From: Candidatus Purcelliella pentastirinorum | GTDB lineage: Bacteria > Pseudomonadota > Gammaproteobacteria > Enterobacterales > Enterobacteriaceae | Direction of reading: 5' to 3' | DNA: 64,000 bases | NCBI RefSeq assembly: GCF_028748785.1 | Contig: NZ_CP110496.1 | Span: forward strand, 372,001 to 436,000 | Part shown: positions 42,145 to 52,859 of the stretch, in pieces | How the letters are laid out: each line of letters starts with the position of its first letter | Position numbering within the stretch: the first letter of the stretch is position 1 | Translations under genes and position numbers: made by a program | The notes under the pieces: model-generated | Database searches by the model: none | The model's input: only the letters and a program-made list of their open reading frames with translations | Told to the model about the DNA's origin: nothing

Positions 42145-43131
42145 ATGCAAAATATATGGACTATAGAACAGGTAAAAAAATTATTTTATAAACCATTTTC
42201 GGATTTAATGTATAAAGCACAAAAAATACATAGAAAAAATTTTGATCCTAACATAATACAAATTAGTATGCTTTTATCAATAAAAACAGGTTTATGCCCT
42301 GAAGACTGTAAATACTGTCCACAAAGTTCAAAATATAAAACAAACACAAAAATAAAAAAACTAATTGATACAAAAAAAATTTTAACTGCAGCTAATAAAG
42401 CAAAAAAAGCGGGGTCACAACGTTTTTGCATAGGTGCAGGATGGAGAAATATTAATGACAGAGATATTCCATACTTAGAAAATATAATAAAAAAAATAAA
42501 AAAAATAGGTATGGAGACATGTATGACACTAGGAGGGGTAAATAATAAACAAGCTAAAAAATTAGCAGAAGCTGGATTAGATTTCTATAATCATAATTTA
42601 GATACATCACCAGAATTTTATAAAAAAATTATAACTACTAGAAAATATCAAGATCGAATAAATACCATCAATAATATAAGCAATGCCGGTATAAAAGTAT
42701 GTTCAGGAGGCATTATCGGATTAGGAGAATCAATAGAAGATAGAGCTAATCTACTAATACAATTAGCAAATCTTAAAAAACAACCAGCTAGCATTCCTAT
42801 AAATATGCTAGTAAAAATTAAAGGAACACCTTTAGCAAAAAATAAAACAATAGATCCATTTGATTTTATACGTATGATAGCAGTAACAAGAATAATGATG
42901 CCAAAATCATATGTAAGACTATCTGCTGGAAGAGAAAAAATGAACGAACAAACACAAGCCATGTGCTTTATTGCTGGTGCTAATTCAATATTCTATGGTT
43001 GTAAATTGCTTACAACAAAAAATAATTCTCAAAAAAAAGATAATGAACTATTCAATAAGTTAGGAATAAACAAATACAAAAAACAAAAAATAAAAAAAAC
43101 AAAAACTCTTTATTACAATGCTGCATCATAA
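42145..43131 (+). CDS. bioB: Biotin synthase
   Basis: Radical-SAM enzyme that inserts sulfur into dethiobiotin. The 4Fe-4S motif is CPEDCKYC (Cys51, 55, 58). All 2Fe-2S ligands are kept: Cys95 in RFCIGAGW, Cys126 in METCMTLGG, Cys186 in VCSGG and Arg258 in YVRLSAGR. 328 residues against 346, shortened at both ends. An AGGAAT ribosome site precedes the ATG. First gene of bioBFCD. Confidence 0.97.
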   Translation: MQNIWTIEQVKKLFYKPFSDLMYKAQKIHRKNFDPNIIQISMLLSIKTGLCPEDCKYCPQSSKYKTNTKIKKLIDTKKILTAANKAKKAGSQRFCIGAGWRNINDRDIPYLENIIKKIKKIGMETCMTLGGVNNKQAKKLAEAGLDFYNHNLDTSPEFYKKIITTRKYQDRINTINNISNAGIKVCSGGIIGLGESIEDRANLLIQLANLKKQPASIPINMLVKIKGTPLAKNKTIDPFDFIRMIAVTRIMMPKSYVRLSAGREKMNEQTQAMCFIAGANSIFYGCKLLTTKNNSQKKDNELFNKLGINKYKKQKIKKTKTLYYNAAS

Positions 43132-43135
43132 ATTT

Positions 43136-44278
43136 ATGAACTGGTATATAAGAATAAAAAAAAAAATTAATAAAAAAAATCTACGCACACGTATTGCTAA
43201 AAAAAATAGCAATTCAAGATTTATACAAATTATGAATAAAAAATATATAAATTTTTCTAGTAATGATTATTTAGGGTTAAGCCATGAAAAAAAAATAATT
43301 AAAGCATGGAAAAAAGGTGCTGAAATATATGGAATAGGATCAGGAGGGTCTAATTATATCAATGGTTATAGTATAGAACATAAATTATTTGAAGAAGAAT
43401 TAGCTAAATGGTTAAATTATAAAAAAACTATATTATTCACCTCAGGATATGCAGCAAATCAAGCTGTGATTACGTCACTTATACAAAAAAAAGATATAAT
43501 AATAGCTGATAGATTATCACATGCTTCTATTATTGATGCGGCAATAAATAGCAAAGGAAAACTTTACAGATTTAAACACAACGAAATAAAAAATCTAAAA
43601 AAATTATTATCATCAAACTATAAAAATAAAATGTTAATCATAACAGAAGGTGTATTTAGTATGGATGGTGATACTCCAAAATTAAAAATTTATCATAAAC
43701 TAACAAAAGAAAAAAATGCATTGCTTATGGTTGATGATGCACATGGAATTGGAATTAATGGATTACAAGGAAGAGGTACATGTTGGAAAAAAAACATAAA
43801 ACCAGAAATATTAATTATAACATTCGGTAAAGCCTTTGGCATTAGTGGGGCTGCTGTATTATGTGATCAAGATATAGGAGAATATTTAGAACAATTTTCT
43901 AAAAATTTCATTTACAGTACAACTATACCAACAGCACAAATATATGCCTTAAGAATGTCACTAAAATGTATAAAAAAAGGGGGGGATTTAAGAAAAAAAT
44001 TAAAAAAAAACATAAAAAAATTTAATCAATTAAATAAATATCTGCCATATATCCCAAAAAAATCAAAAAATCATATACAACCAATTATATTAAAAGATAA
44101 CAACAAAGTAATAAATTTAACTAATAAACTACGTAAATATGGTTATTGGGTGCATGGAATTAATACTCCAACAGTACCACATAACACAGCAAGAATTAGA
44201 ATAACAATAAACACAGAACATAAAAAACAAGATATTAAAAATATATCAGAGATAATTTATGAATTTCAAAATATTTGA
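43136..44278 (+). CDS. bioF: 8-amino-7-oxononanoate synthase
   Basis: Condenses pimeloyl-ACP with alanine to KAPA. The product has NFSSNDYLGLSHE (39-51), YGIGSGGSNYINGYS, VDDAHGIGING and the PLP Lys232 in TFGKAFGISGAAV. The ATG at 43136 gives 380 residues (E. coli 384) and aligns MNWYIRIKKKI with MSWQEKINAAL. An ATG 18 bases upstream would overlap bioB and is less likely. It overlaps bioC by 20 bases. Confidence 0.96.
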   Translation: MNWYIRIKKKINKKNLRTRIAKKNSNSRFIQIMNKKYINFSSNDYLGLSHEKKIIKAWKKGAEIYGIGSGGSNYINGYSIEHKLFEEELAKWLNYKKTILFTSGYAANQAVITSLIQKKDIIIADRLSHASIIDAAINSKGKLYRFKHNEIKNLKKLLSSNYKNKMLIITEGVFSMDGDTPKLKIYHKLTKEKNALLMVDDAHGIGINGLQGRGTCWKKNIKPEILIITFGKAFGISGAAVLCDQDIGEYLEQFSKNFIYSTTIPTAQIYALRMSLKCIKKGGDLRKKLKKNIKKFNQLNKYLPYIPKKSKNHIQPIILKDNNKVINLTNKLRKYGYWVHGINTPTVPHNTARIRITINTEHKKQDIKNISEIIYEFQNI

Positions 44279-45023
44279 TAAACACAAAATAGCAATATCT
44301 AAAGCATTTGATAAAGCAGCACAAAATTATAATAATAATTCAAAACTGCAAAAATATATCGGAAATTTACTTATGAAAAATATAAAAATGAAATCTAATA
44401 TATCAATCTTAGATGCAGGGTGTGGTACCGGATGGTTTAGTAAAAAGTGGAAATACTACAATAATAAAGTAACAGCGATAGATATTTCATATAATATGTT
44501 AAAACAAGCAAGAAATTATGCATCAGCTAATAATTACTTGTTAGGTGATATAGAATCCTTACCATTTTTAAATAAAACATTTGATATTTCTTGGAGCAAC
44601 TTAGTATTACAATGGTGTAATAAATTTAACAATGCTATAAATGAATTATGTAGAGTAACAAAATGTGGAGGAACTATTTTATTTTCTATAATAGAAAAAG
44701 GATCACTTAAAGAAATGCTACAATCATTTAAAACTATTAATAAAAAAAATTGTATAAATAATTTTTTATCAATAAATGAAATAAAAAATATATGTAATAA
44801 ACAAAATATAAAATTATATAATAAAGAAATAACATTAATATTTCCAAAAATGATGGATGCAATAAAATCTATAAAAAAAATAGGAGCAAATTATTCATAT
44901 AATAGAAATAATAAGGATGTATTTACAAAAAATAAATTAATAATTCTAAAAAAAATATGGCCTAAAAATAAATATGGGTATCTATTATCTTATAAAATAA
45001 TATTTGGAATAATAAACATATGA
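44259..45023 (+). CDS. bioC: Malonyl-ACP O-methyltransferase
   Basis: Methylates malonyl-ACP so that the fatty-acid machinery can build pimeloyl-ACP methyl ester. The 254-residue product (E. coli 251) has the SAM motif ILDAGCGTGW (50-59), LLGDIESLPF, WSNLVLQWCN and the family-specific SIKKIGANY. It overlaps bioF by 20 bases and bioD by 4, so bioFCD are translationally coupled. Confidence 0.95.
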   Translation: MNFKIFDKHKIAISKAFDKAAQNYNNNSKLQKYIGNLLMKNIKMKSNISILDAGCGTGWFSKKWKYYNNKVTAIDISYNMLKQARNYASANNYLLGDIESLPFLNKTFDISWSNLVLQWCNKFNNAINELCRVTKCGGTILFSIIEKGSLKEMLQSFKTINKKNCINNFLSINEIKNICNKQNIKLYNKEITLIFPKMMDAIKSIKKIGANYSYNRNNKDVFTKNKLIILKKIWPKNKYGYLLSYKIIFGIINI

Positions 45024-45700
45024 ATATAATAAAAAAAATATTTATAACAGGAACAGATACCAACATAGGTAAAACATTTATAAGTAAAATAATTTTAATT
45101 AAAGCAAATAAACTAGGATATAAAACAGGAGGGTATAAACCAATCGCAACAGGATGTATAAAAACAAAATCAGGATTAATAAATAACGACGTCATAACAC
45201 TACAAAAATATAGTAATACTATATTAAGTTATAAAGAAATAAATCCATATTCATTTAAATTTCCAACATCACCAAACATAGCAAATAAAAATAATATTTA
45301 TAATATAACAATAAAAAATATATCAAGAGGTTTGTCTAATATATGTAAAAAAGCAAATTTTATAATTATAGAAGGTGTCGGTGGATGGTACACTCCTATA
45401 TCAAATAACATAACTATGGCTGATTGGGTAATTCATGAAAAATTACCTGTGATACTAGTCATTGGAATAAAATTAGGCTGTATTAACCACGCATTACTAA
45501 CAATAAAAGCAATAAAAAAAAATAAACTTAACCTAATAGGATGGATAACAAATAATTTAAAAAAAAAAAATAAATTTAATAAAAATTATATTAACACACT
45601 AAAAAATATGATAAAAAAACCACTACTAGGGGAAATACCTTACATACATAATAATAATAAATTAGAAATAAATAAAATAAAATTAAAATTACCTATATAA
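45020..45700 (+). CDS. bioD: Dethiobiotin synthetase
   Basis: ATP- and CO2-dependent closure of the ureido ring of dethiobiotin. The 226-residue product (E. coli 225) has the P-loop GTDTNIGKT (11-19), YKPIATGC, EGVGGWYTPI and a GWITNNL motif. The ATG overlaps the bioC stop by 4 bases. It ends 10 bases before the convergent fabB stop with no visible terminator. Confidence 0.95.
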   Translation: MNIIKKIFITGTDTNIGKTFISKIILIKANKLGYKTGGYKPIATGCIKTKSGLINNDVITLQKYSNTILSYKEINPYSFKFPTSPNIANKNNIYNITIKNISRGLSNICKKANFIIIEGVGGWYTPISNNITMADWVIHEKLPVILVIGIKLGCINHALLTIKAIKKNKLNLIGWITNNLKKKNKFNKNYINTLKNMIKKPLLGEIPYIHNNNKLEINKIKLKLPI

Positions 45701-45710
45701 AAACAAAACT

Positions 45711-46928
45711 TCAATGATATTTTTTTACAATTAATACAGCATTTGTCCCACCAAAACCAAAACTATTTGACATAATTGTATTCAAAAACACACGTCTTGT
45801 TTCTAAAACAACGTCAATATCTTTAGCCAAATCCTCCAAATCTTGAATATTAATACTAGGAGCAATAAAATTATTTTCCAACATTAAAACAGAATAAATT
45901 ATTTCATGTACACCGGAAGCACCTAATGAATGACCAGTCATAGACTTCGTAGAAGATATAGGAGGAATATTTTTATCAAAAACAGTACATATAGAATATA
46001 ATTCTTTAGTATCACCAATAATAGTAGATGTACCATGGGTATTTATATAATCAATACCCATATCTAAATCTTTCATGGCAATTTTCATACAACGAACAGC
46101 ACCATCACCTGATGGAACTACCATATCATAACCATCAGATGTAGCTCCATAACCAATAATCTCAGCATATATATGCGCATCACGATTTAAAGCGTGTTGC
46201 AATTCCTCTATAACTACAATACCAGCTCCACCAGAAATAACAAAACCATCTCTTTTTTTATCATATGTTCTAGAAGCTATACTAGGATCATGATTATATT
46301 TAGTGGATAATGCACCCATAGCATCAAATTCACAAGCAAGTTCCCAACTCAACTCTTCTGCACCACCTGCAAAAATAATATCCTGCTTACCATATTGTAT
46401 TTGTTCATAAGCACTTCCAATACAATGTGCAGAAGTTGCACAAGCAGAACTAATAGAAAAATTTAAACCATATATTTTAAATGGAGTTGCTAAACAAGCA
46501 GAAACACCAGATGCCATAGCTCTAGTTACCATATATGGACCTAAAGATTTTATACCTCTAGGACTACGAACAGCATCAGCACTATAAACTTGAGATTTAG
46601 GAGATCCACCTCCAGATCCTACTATAATACCAACTCTAGGATTGTTTTGATATACATTAGCAGATAAACAAGAATCAGATACAGCCTGTTTCATAGATAA
46701 ATATGCATAAATAGATGCATCACTCATAAATCTTAATATTTTACGATCAATTAATCCCTTAATATCTAAATCTATATTACCCCAAACATTGCTACGTAAA
46801 CCAACATCCTTCATTTTTTGAGAATAAATAATACCTGAACAACCATTTATTAATGAATATAAAACATCACTTTTATTATTACCAATACTTGATACAATAC
46901 CTATACCTGTTATTACCGCACGTTTCAT
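45711..46928 (-). CDS. fabB: 3-oxoacyl-ACP synthase I
   Basis: Elongating beta-ketoacyl-ACP synthase, required for unsaturated fatty acids together with FabA. The active-site Cys163 lies in SISSACATSAHC (same number as E. coli). The two catalytic histidines are in INTHGTST and GHSLGASG. 405 residues against 406. In E. coli BioC-methylated primers are elongated by this machinery, so fabB beside the bio cluster also matters to biotin synthesis. Confidence 0.97.
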   Translation of the reverse strand: MKRAVITGIGIVSSIGNNKSDVLYSLINGCSGIIYSQKMKDVGLRSNVWGNIDLDIKGLIDRKILRFMSDASIYAYLSMKQAVSDSCLSANVYQNNPRVGIIVGSGGGSPKSQVYSADAVRSPRGIKSLGPYMVTRAMASGVSACLATPFKIYGLNFSISSACATSAHCIGSAYEQIQYGKQDIIFAGGAEELSWELACEFDAMGALSTKYNHDPSIASRTYDKKRDGFVISGGAGIVVIEELQHALNRDAHIYAEIIGYGATSDGYDMVVPSGDGAVRCMKIAMKDLDMGIDYINTHGTSTIIGDTKELYSICTVFDKNIPPISSTKSMTGHSLGASGVHEIIYSVLMLENNFIAPSINIQDLEDLAKDIDVVLETRRVFLNTIMSNSFGFGGTNAVLIVKKYH

Positions 46929-47227
46929 TTAAATACCTCATTATCTATAAAATAAATTTTTTTAAAAATAAACGTGCTCATAAATATAAATCTTTCATCC
47001 TAAATAAAACAGATATTTAATAAACATTATTAATCTCATTAAGATTGTTATTCTATTAAAATAATAAAATAAATTATTTATATAAGAGATAATATACTAT
47101 TATATATATATAATATATAACATTTATTTTTTATTTAAAACTAAATTTTAATATAAATAAATTAATTTTCTCAACATTAAAAAAAATAATTAAAAATTAA
47201 AATTATTAAATTAATATTTATAACTAT

Positions 47228-48604
47228 TTATTTTATTTTCCAAATACTACCATGCAAACCATCTTCAACAAGAACACCTAAAGAATACAATTTATTTCTA
47301 ATTCTATCAGCAATACACCAATTACAAGTTCTACGAGCAGCATCACGCTTTAAAATTAATTTTTTAATTAAATTATATTTTTTATCATTATTTTTAAAAT
47401 TTACTATATTTTTTAATTTAAAAAAACTAATACCTAATATAGAAAATAATTCAATCAACCGACTAGCTAACTTATTAGCTATTAATAAATTATTTTTTTT
47501 CTTAAAAATATTTATCTCATCAATTAATTCAAATAATATAGAAATCACTTTTGGTATATTAAAATCATCATTCATTGCTTGACAGAATCTAATTCTAAAA
47601 TCATCTTCAGAAAAATTAGATACCAAATAATTAGTACCATATAAAGCATTATATATTTTTTTTAAAGAATTTTTAGCATTACATAAATTATCATCATTAT
47701 AATATAATATATTTCTATAATGAGAAGATATTAAAAAATATCTTAAATAATCAACATTATATTTAGATAATATATACTTTAAATTAAAAAAATTTCCATG
47801 AGACTTTGAAATTTTTTTTTTATCACAAACAACCAATCCTGTATGCATCCAATAATTAACATAACCATTGTTATACGCACAAATAGATTGTGCAATTTCA
47901 TTTTCATGATGAGGGAAAATTAGATCACTACCTCCACCATGTATATCATAATGTATACCTAAATATTTTTGACTAATTGCAGAACATTCAATATGCCATC
48001 CTGGACGTCCAAGACCCCAAGGAGAACTCCATATACATTCACCATAATCAACTCTCTTCCATAAAACAAAATCGGAGATATTATCCTTTGAATAATTATG
48101 TTTAATTCTATTTTTTAACAATTTCAAATTCTGACCAGATAAATAACCATATTCAGAATAAGAATTTATAGAAAATAAAACATCACCGTTTTTAGCTAAA
48201 TAGGCGTATTTTTTCTTTAACAATATAATAATTAGATCAATTATACATTTAATATTATTAGTTACTCTGGGTTCTAAATCTGGAGATAAAATATTAAGAT
48301 TACAAAAATCATTATTCATTTCTAAAATCATACGATCAGTTAAAGAAGAAACTGATTCTCCATTTTCTTTAGCTTTATTTAAAATTTTATTATCGACATC
48401 AGTAATGTTACGAACATATTTAACATTATAACCAATAAATCGTAAATATCTAACCATAATATCAAAAAATACAAAAGTACGAGCATGACCTATATGACAT
48501 AAATCATATACTGTTGACCCACATACATATAAATTTACATTACCATTATAAATAGCTTTAAACTTCTCTTTTTTTTTACTTAATGTGTTGTATATCTTTA
48601 ACAT
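47228..48604 (-). CDS. cysS: Cysteinyl-tRNA synthetase
   Basis: Class I synthetase with an active-site zinc. HIGH (37-40), zinc ligands Cys28 in YVCGST and others in WHIECSA and FPHHENE, and KISKSHGN as the KMSKS signature. 458 residues from the chosen start against 461 in E. coli. MLKIYNTLSKKKEKF aligns with MLKIFNTLTRQKEEF; an upstream ATG adds five residues. The 300 bases between this gene and fabB hold nothing recognisable. Confidence 0.96.
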   Translation of the reverse strand: MLKIYNTLSKKKEKFKAIYNGNVNLYVCGSTVYDLCHIGHARTFVFFDIMVRYLRFIGYNVKYVRNITDVDNKILNKAKENGESVSSLTDRMILEMNNDFCNLNILSPDLEPRVTNNIKCIIDLIIILLKKKYAYLAKNGDVLFSINSYSEYGYLSGQNLKLLKNRIKHNYSKDNISDFVLWKRVDYGECIWSSPWGLGRPGWHIECSAISQKYLGIHYDIHGGGSDLIFPHHENEIAQSICAYNNGYVNYWMHTGLVVCDKKKISKSHGNFFNLKYILSKYNVDYLRYFLISSHYRNILYYNDDNLCNAKNSLKKIYNALYGTNYLVSNFSEDDFRIRFCQAMNDDFNIPKVISILFELIDEINIFKKKNNLLIANKLASRLIELFSILGISFFKLKNIVNFKNNDKKYNLIKKLILKRDAARRTCNWCIADRIRNKLYSLGVLVEDGLHGSIWKIK

Positions 48605-48759
48605 AAATATTAAAATCACTATTTTAATAAGATAATATTAATTCATATAATAAATAAGTTGTAAAAAACTCATATTTATAAAAAATTAAATGTATATTTG
48701 CATTAAAATTTAAAAAAAATAAATTACATATAATATAAAATGAAAATATAATTTAATAA

Positions 48760-49620
48760 TCACATATTTATTAAATTATATTTACTAGCTATTAAAGTGT
48801 TTTTCATTACTGTAGCAACAGTTATTAAACCTACACCTCCTGGAACAGTAGTAATATGAGATGCTCTATATAAAGCAGAAACAAAATCAACATCACCAAC
48901 TATCTCACCATTATCTAATAAATTAACACCTACATCAATAACAATCGCACCTGACTTTATCCAACTACCATGAATAAAACAAGATTTTCCTACAGCAACA
49001 ATCAATAAATCTGCATTTTTTAAATAAAAACGCAAATTATTCGTGTAACGATGTGTAATAGTAACAGTACAACCAATTAATAACAATTCTATACTTATAG
49101 GTTTGCCAACAATATCAGAAGCACCTACAATAACAACATTTAATCCATATGTATTAATATTTAGATATTTAATAATACTAATAATACCGCTAGATGTACA
49201 AGGTCGCAATTTTGATTTATTAAAATATAAACAACCAATATTATAAGGATTAAGACCATCAACATCTTTAAAAATAGATATATTTTCTAAAATTTTAACA
49301 GCATTAATAATTTTAGGAAGAGGTAATTGAATTAATATTCCATCAACATTAACATTACTATTTAATTTGTCTATTAAAAATAATAACTCTTTTTCACTAA
49401 CAAAATTAGAAAATTTATGAATATGACAAATAATACCAATATCTTTACAAACTAAATATTTGTTTTTTACATATAACCTAGAAGCAATATCATCACCAAC
49501 TAAAATTACATCAAGACGAGGAGAACGTATTTTATTTTTCTGATAAAAAGATATCTCCTTTATAACTTTTGATAAAATATCATCAGCTATAAATTTACAA
49601 TTAATAATCTTTGCTATCAT
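48760..49620 (-). CDS. folD: Methylenetetrahydrofolate dehydrogenase/cyclohydrolase
   Basis: Bifunctional one-carbon enzyme that interconverts methylene-, methenyl- and formyl-tetrahydrofolate. The 286-residue product (E. coli 288) has YVKNKYLVCKDIGI with the catalytic Lys, DGILIQLPLP, KDVDGLNPYNIG, VVGASDIVGKPISIELLL and PGGVGLITVATVMKNT. It is near cysS, as in E. coli. Confidence 0.96.
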   Translation of the reverse strand: MIAKIINCKFIADDILSKVIKEISFYQKNKIRSPRLDVILVGDDIASRLYVKNKYLVCKDIGIICHIHKFSNFVSEKELLFLIDKLNSNVNVDGILIQLPLPKIINAVKILENISIFKDVDGLNPYNIGCLYFNKSKLRPCTSSGIISIIKYLNINTYGLNVVIVGASDIVGKPISIELLLIGCTVTITHRYTNNLRFYLKNADLLIVAVGKSCFIHGSWIKSGAIVIDVGVNLLDNGEIVGDVDFVSALYRASHITTVPGGVGLITVATVMKNTLIASKYNLINM

Positions 49621-49740
49621 ATAAATTTTACTTGTAATATTAATAAAAAAACATTAAATTATTTAAAATAAATATAAAAATATTTAAACTAAAAAACAAT
49701 AATCACTAAAAAAAACATTTTATTTTACTATCAAAAATAT

Positions 49741-51231
49741 TCACTTAGTATTTAAAGATTTACTCAAATATTTTGATATAAGTATTTTTTCTTTTTCATT
49801 AAGAAATATACCTAATTTTGTACGTCTCCAAATTACATCATCTAATTTTTTTGCCCATTCATATTTAATCAAATAATCTAATTCAACTTGATATAAAACA
49901 TTACCAAAATGTTCTCCCAAATCATCTAAATTATTAACACCCTTTAAAATATCATTACTAGAAGTACCATATGTACTAGAATAATGGTAAGAAATATCTT
50001 TTGTTAAAAATGGATACATGATACGTAATTTATTGGAATAATCTTCAATTGAAATTCCTATGTCACCACCGGAAAGTATACAATTTCTAGTCCAAGACGG
50101 TTTCATATTAATATAATATTTAGATAATTTATTTAAAGAAAATTCTGCTAATTTACGATATGTAGTTAATTTACCACCAAAAATAGATAATAACGGAGCA
50201 GTTCCATTATCATCCTGTATATCAATTAAATAATCACGAGTGACAGATTGAGGGGAAGATGTTTTATTGCCCCACAAGGGTCTAACACCTGAATAACTCC
50301 AAACTATATCAGTTCTTCTTAAAGTTTTACAAAAATATTTATTACATACTTTTAATAAATAATTAATTTCATCATCATTAATAGTTACGTTAATAGGATC
50401 ACCTTTGTATTCTACATCAGTAGTACCAATTATAGAAAATTTATTTAACCAAGGAATAACAAATACAATTCTACTATCATCATTTTGTAAAATATAAGCT
50501 TGCTTTTGATTAGATAATATTGGAACAACTATATGACTACCCTTAATTAAACGAACATTATGAGGGGATTCCAAATTCAACACATCATTAAAACATTGCT
50601 TAACCCAAGGTCCAGTTGCATTAACTAAACCTTTGGAATAATAATAATTAATTTTACCTGTATTATTATCTTTAACTTTTACTTCCCAAATTCCTGACAT
50701 ACGACGAGCCTTTATTACTTCAACACCTGTCAAAACTTCACCACCATGCTTCAATACCTCTAGAGCATTTAAAACAACTAACCGTGAATCATCAACCCAA
50801 CAATCAAAATATTCAAAACCACGATATATTTTAGAAATAAATCCTAATTTAGGATCACATCGTAAACTTGAACTAGAAGGTAAATTATTTCTTCTACTCA
50901 ATCTATCGTATATAAATAAACCTAAACGAATTAACCATGCAGAACGAAAATTAGGTAGATAAGGTAAAAAAAATTTTATAGGAAAAATAATATGAGGGGC
51001 CATTCTTAACAAAACTTCTCTTTCAGCTAATGCTTCTCTAACCAATCTAAACTCATAATATTCAAGATATCTTAATCCACCATGAATTAATTTAGAACTA
51101 GCAGATGAAGTAGCATAAGCTAAATCAAATTTTTCTAATAATAAAACAGATAACCCTCTACCTGCAGCATCAGCAGCAATTCCAGCACCATTTATTCCAC
51201 CACCAACAACTATTAAATCTTTTGTTTTCAC
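49741..51231 (-). CDS. glpD: Aerobic glycerol-3-phosphate dehydrogenase
   Basis: Membrane-associated flavoenzyme that oxidises glycerol 3-phosphate to DHAP and feeds electrons to quinone. The FAD motif VGGGINGAGIAADAAGRG begins at residue 9. SSASSKLIHGGLRYLE, IIGTTDVEYKGDP and FGGKLTTYRKLAE are conserved. A GTG start at 51231 is chosen: AAGG lies 5 bases upstream, and VKTKDLIVVGG aligns with E. coli METKDLIVIGG. An ATG 21 bases further up would add seven residues. It gives 496 residues against 501. Confidence 0.94.
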   Translation of the reverse strand: MKTKDLIVVGGGINGAGIAADAAGRGLSVLLLEKFDLAYATSSASSKLIHGGLRYLEYYEFRLVREALAEREVLLRMAPHIIFPIKFFLPYLPNFRSAWLIRLGLFIYDRLSRRNNLPSSSSLRCDPKLGFISKIYRGFEYFDCWVDDSRLVVLNALEVLKHGGEVLTGVEVIKARRMSGIWEVKVKDNNTGKINYYYSKGLVNATGPWVKQCFNDVLNLESPHNVRLIKGSHIVVPILSNQKQAYILQNDDSRIVFVIPWLNKFSIIGTTDVEYKGDPINVTINDDEINYLLKVCNKYFCKTLRRTDIVWSYSGVRPLWGNKTSSPQSVTRDYLIDIQDDNGTAPLLSIFGGKLTTYRKLAEFSLNKLSKYYINMKPSWTRNCILSGGDIGISIEDYSNKLRIMYPFLTKDISYHYSSTYGTSSNDILKGVNNLDDLGEHFGNVLYQVELDYLIKYEWAKKLDDVIWRRTKLGIFLNEKEKILISKYLSKSLNTK

Positions 51232-51353
51232 AAAATACCTTAATATATACAATAAAATAAATATCTTTATTCAGTTTAATAAATTCTATCAAAATTTATA
51301 ATAATAAATTAAATATTTTTTTTATATAAAAAAAATATAATCAATTCTAATTA

Positions 51354-51923
51354 TTAATAAAAAGAATGTTTATGTCTTATATGGTCTGTAATATCCAAAA
51401 TACCACTCAATTCAGGAATATATTTTAATAATTTAGATTCAATATTATCCCTCAATGTATAATTAACCATTGAACAACCATTACAACCTCCAATAAACCT
51501 AACAACTACATATTTATCCTTAGTAATTTCAACTAATTTTATATTACCACCATGTAAAATAAGTTGAGGTACTATTTTATATCTTAAAAAATATTTAACT
51601 TTATCTTTTAATGATAAATCATCAAATAAACTTTTAATAAAGGGAGCATATATAATTAACTTAGAGTCAATATCATTTACTTCTAAATCGATTTTTGCAT
51701 CCTTTAAATAAGGTATACTTGAATAATCAATATATACCAATAATTCAGAAAAAGTAAATAAAATATCATCTTTTTTTAAACCTTTAGCATCACAAAAAAT
51801 AATAGAGCACTCAGCATCTAAAGTATTTATATTAGAAATAAATATTCTAATATAATTAAATTTAGTTTGCATAGATAATAATTCTATAAAATGATTTAAT
51901 GCTGAATTAGTAATATTAATCAT
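51354..51923 (-). CDS. nfuA: Fe-S biogenesis protein NfuA
   Basis: Iron-sulfur carrier that repairs or delivers 4Fe-4S clusters under stress. A degenerate A-type N-terminal domain (NAEC-like TLDAECSI) is followed by a C-terminal Nfu domain with the ligands Cys147 and Cys150 in GGCNGCSM. The chosen start MINITNSALNHF aligns with MIRISDAAQAHF and gives 189 residues against 191. It is divergent from bioH; in E. coli the pair is separated only by gntX. Confidence 0.93.
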   Translation of the reverse strand: MINITNSALNHFIELLSMQTKFNYIRIFISNINTLDAECSIIFCDAKGLKKDDILFTFSELLVYIDYSSIPYLKDAKIDLEVNDIDSKLIIYAPFIKSLFDDLSLKDKVKYFLRYKIVPQLILHGGNIKLVEITKDKYVVVRFIGGCNGCSMVNYTLRDNIESKLLKYIPELSGILDITDHIRHKHSFY

Positions 51924-52057
51924 ATAAAACCTATATAAATTTAAGATAAATATCAATAAAAACATAATATCATCATGATATTTGATATGAAATACAAATA
52001 TAAATATTTTTATAAAATATATCTTAATATTAATAATTAAAATATAATTTTAAAAAA

Positions 52058-52840
52058 ATGGAAAAATTACACTTTAAAACAATTGGAAAACATAATATTA
52101 ATTTAATATTAATACATGGTTGGGGAACGGATTCAAAAATATGGAAAAAAATAACACCAAAACTAACTAAACATTTTAAACTATATCTAATAGATTTACC
52201 AGGTTATGGTAAAAATATAAAATTAGAAAATATAAATAAAATAGAAGAAATAATAAATATTTTATATCCATATATACCTAATAATACCGTTATAGTAGGA
52301 TGGTCTATGGGTGGTATTATAGCTACTAAAATTTATTTACACAATCCAACAAAAATAAAAGGATTAATTTTAATATCAACATCACCATGTTTTATTAAAA
52401 AAAAAAAATGGCCTGGTATTAAATTAAAAACGTTAAAATTATTTAAAATTAATCTAAAAAAAAATTACAAAAAAACAATAAATATTTTCCATAATTCATT
52501 GCTTTTAAATAAAAAATCAAAAAAAAATAATATTTTTATTAAAAAAATACCAAAAAAAAAAATACTTGAATTAGGATTAAAAATTATAAAAAATATAGAT
52601 ATAAGAAATGAATTAATTAAAATCAACATTCCAGTACTTAACATATATGGAGAAAAAGATAATATAATTCCAAAAAAATTTATTCATAAACTAAATAAAT
52701 TATATTTAAATAATAAATCAATAATTATACCTAATACCACACATGCACCTTTCATTTCAAAACCAAAAATAATTTGCAAACAAATTATCAAATTTAAAAA
52801 TTTTATAAAAAAAACACAAAAAATAATATATCATAAATAA
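52058..52840 (+). CDS. bioH: Pimeloyl-ACP methyl ester carboxylesterase
   Basis: Removes the methyl group from pimeloyl-ACP methyl ester, ending chain elongation in biotin synthesis. Alpha/beta hydrolase with LIHGWGTDSKIW, nucleophile Ser83 in GWSMGG, Asp201 in YGEKDNIIP and His229 in NTTHAPFIS. The family-typical STSPCF and KWPGIK are also kept. 260 residues against 256. Away from the motifs the protein is very Lys-rich. It lies apart from the bio operon, as in E. coli. Confidence 0.94.
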   Translation: MEKLHFKTIGKHNINLILIHGWGTDSKIWKKITPKLTKHFKLYLIDLPGYGKNIKLENINKIEEIINILYPYIPNNTVIVGWSMGGIIATKIYLHNPTKIKGLILISTSPCFIKKKKWPGIKLKTLKLFKINLKKNYKKTINIFHNSLLLNKKSKKNNIFIKKIPKKKILELGLKIIKNIDIRNELIKINIPVLNIYGEKDNIIPKKFIHKLNKLYLNNKSIIIPNTTHAPFISKPKIICKQIIKFKNFIKKTQKIIYHK

Positions 52841-52859
52841 AATACCCAATTTTAATTTT

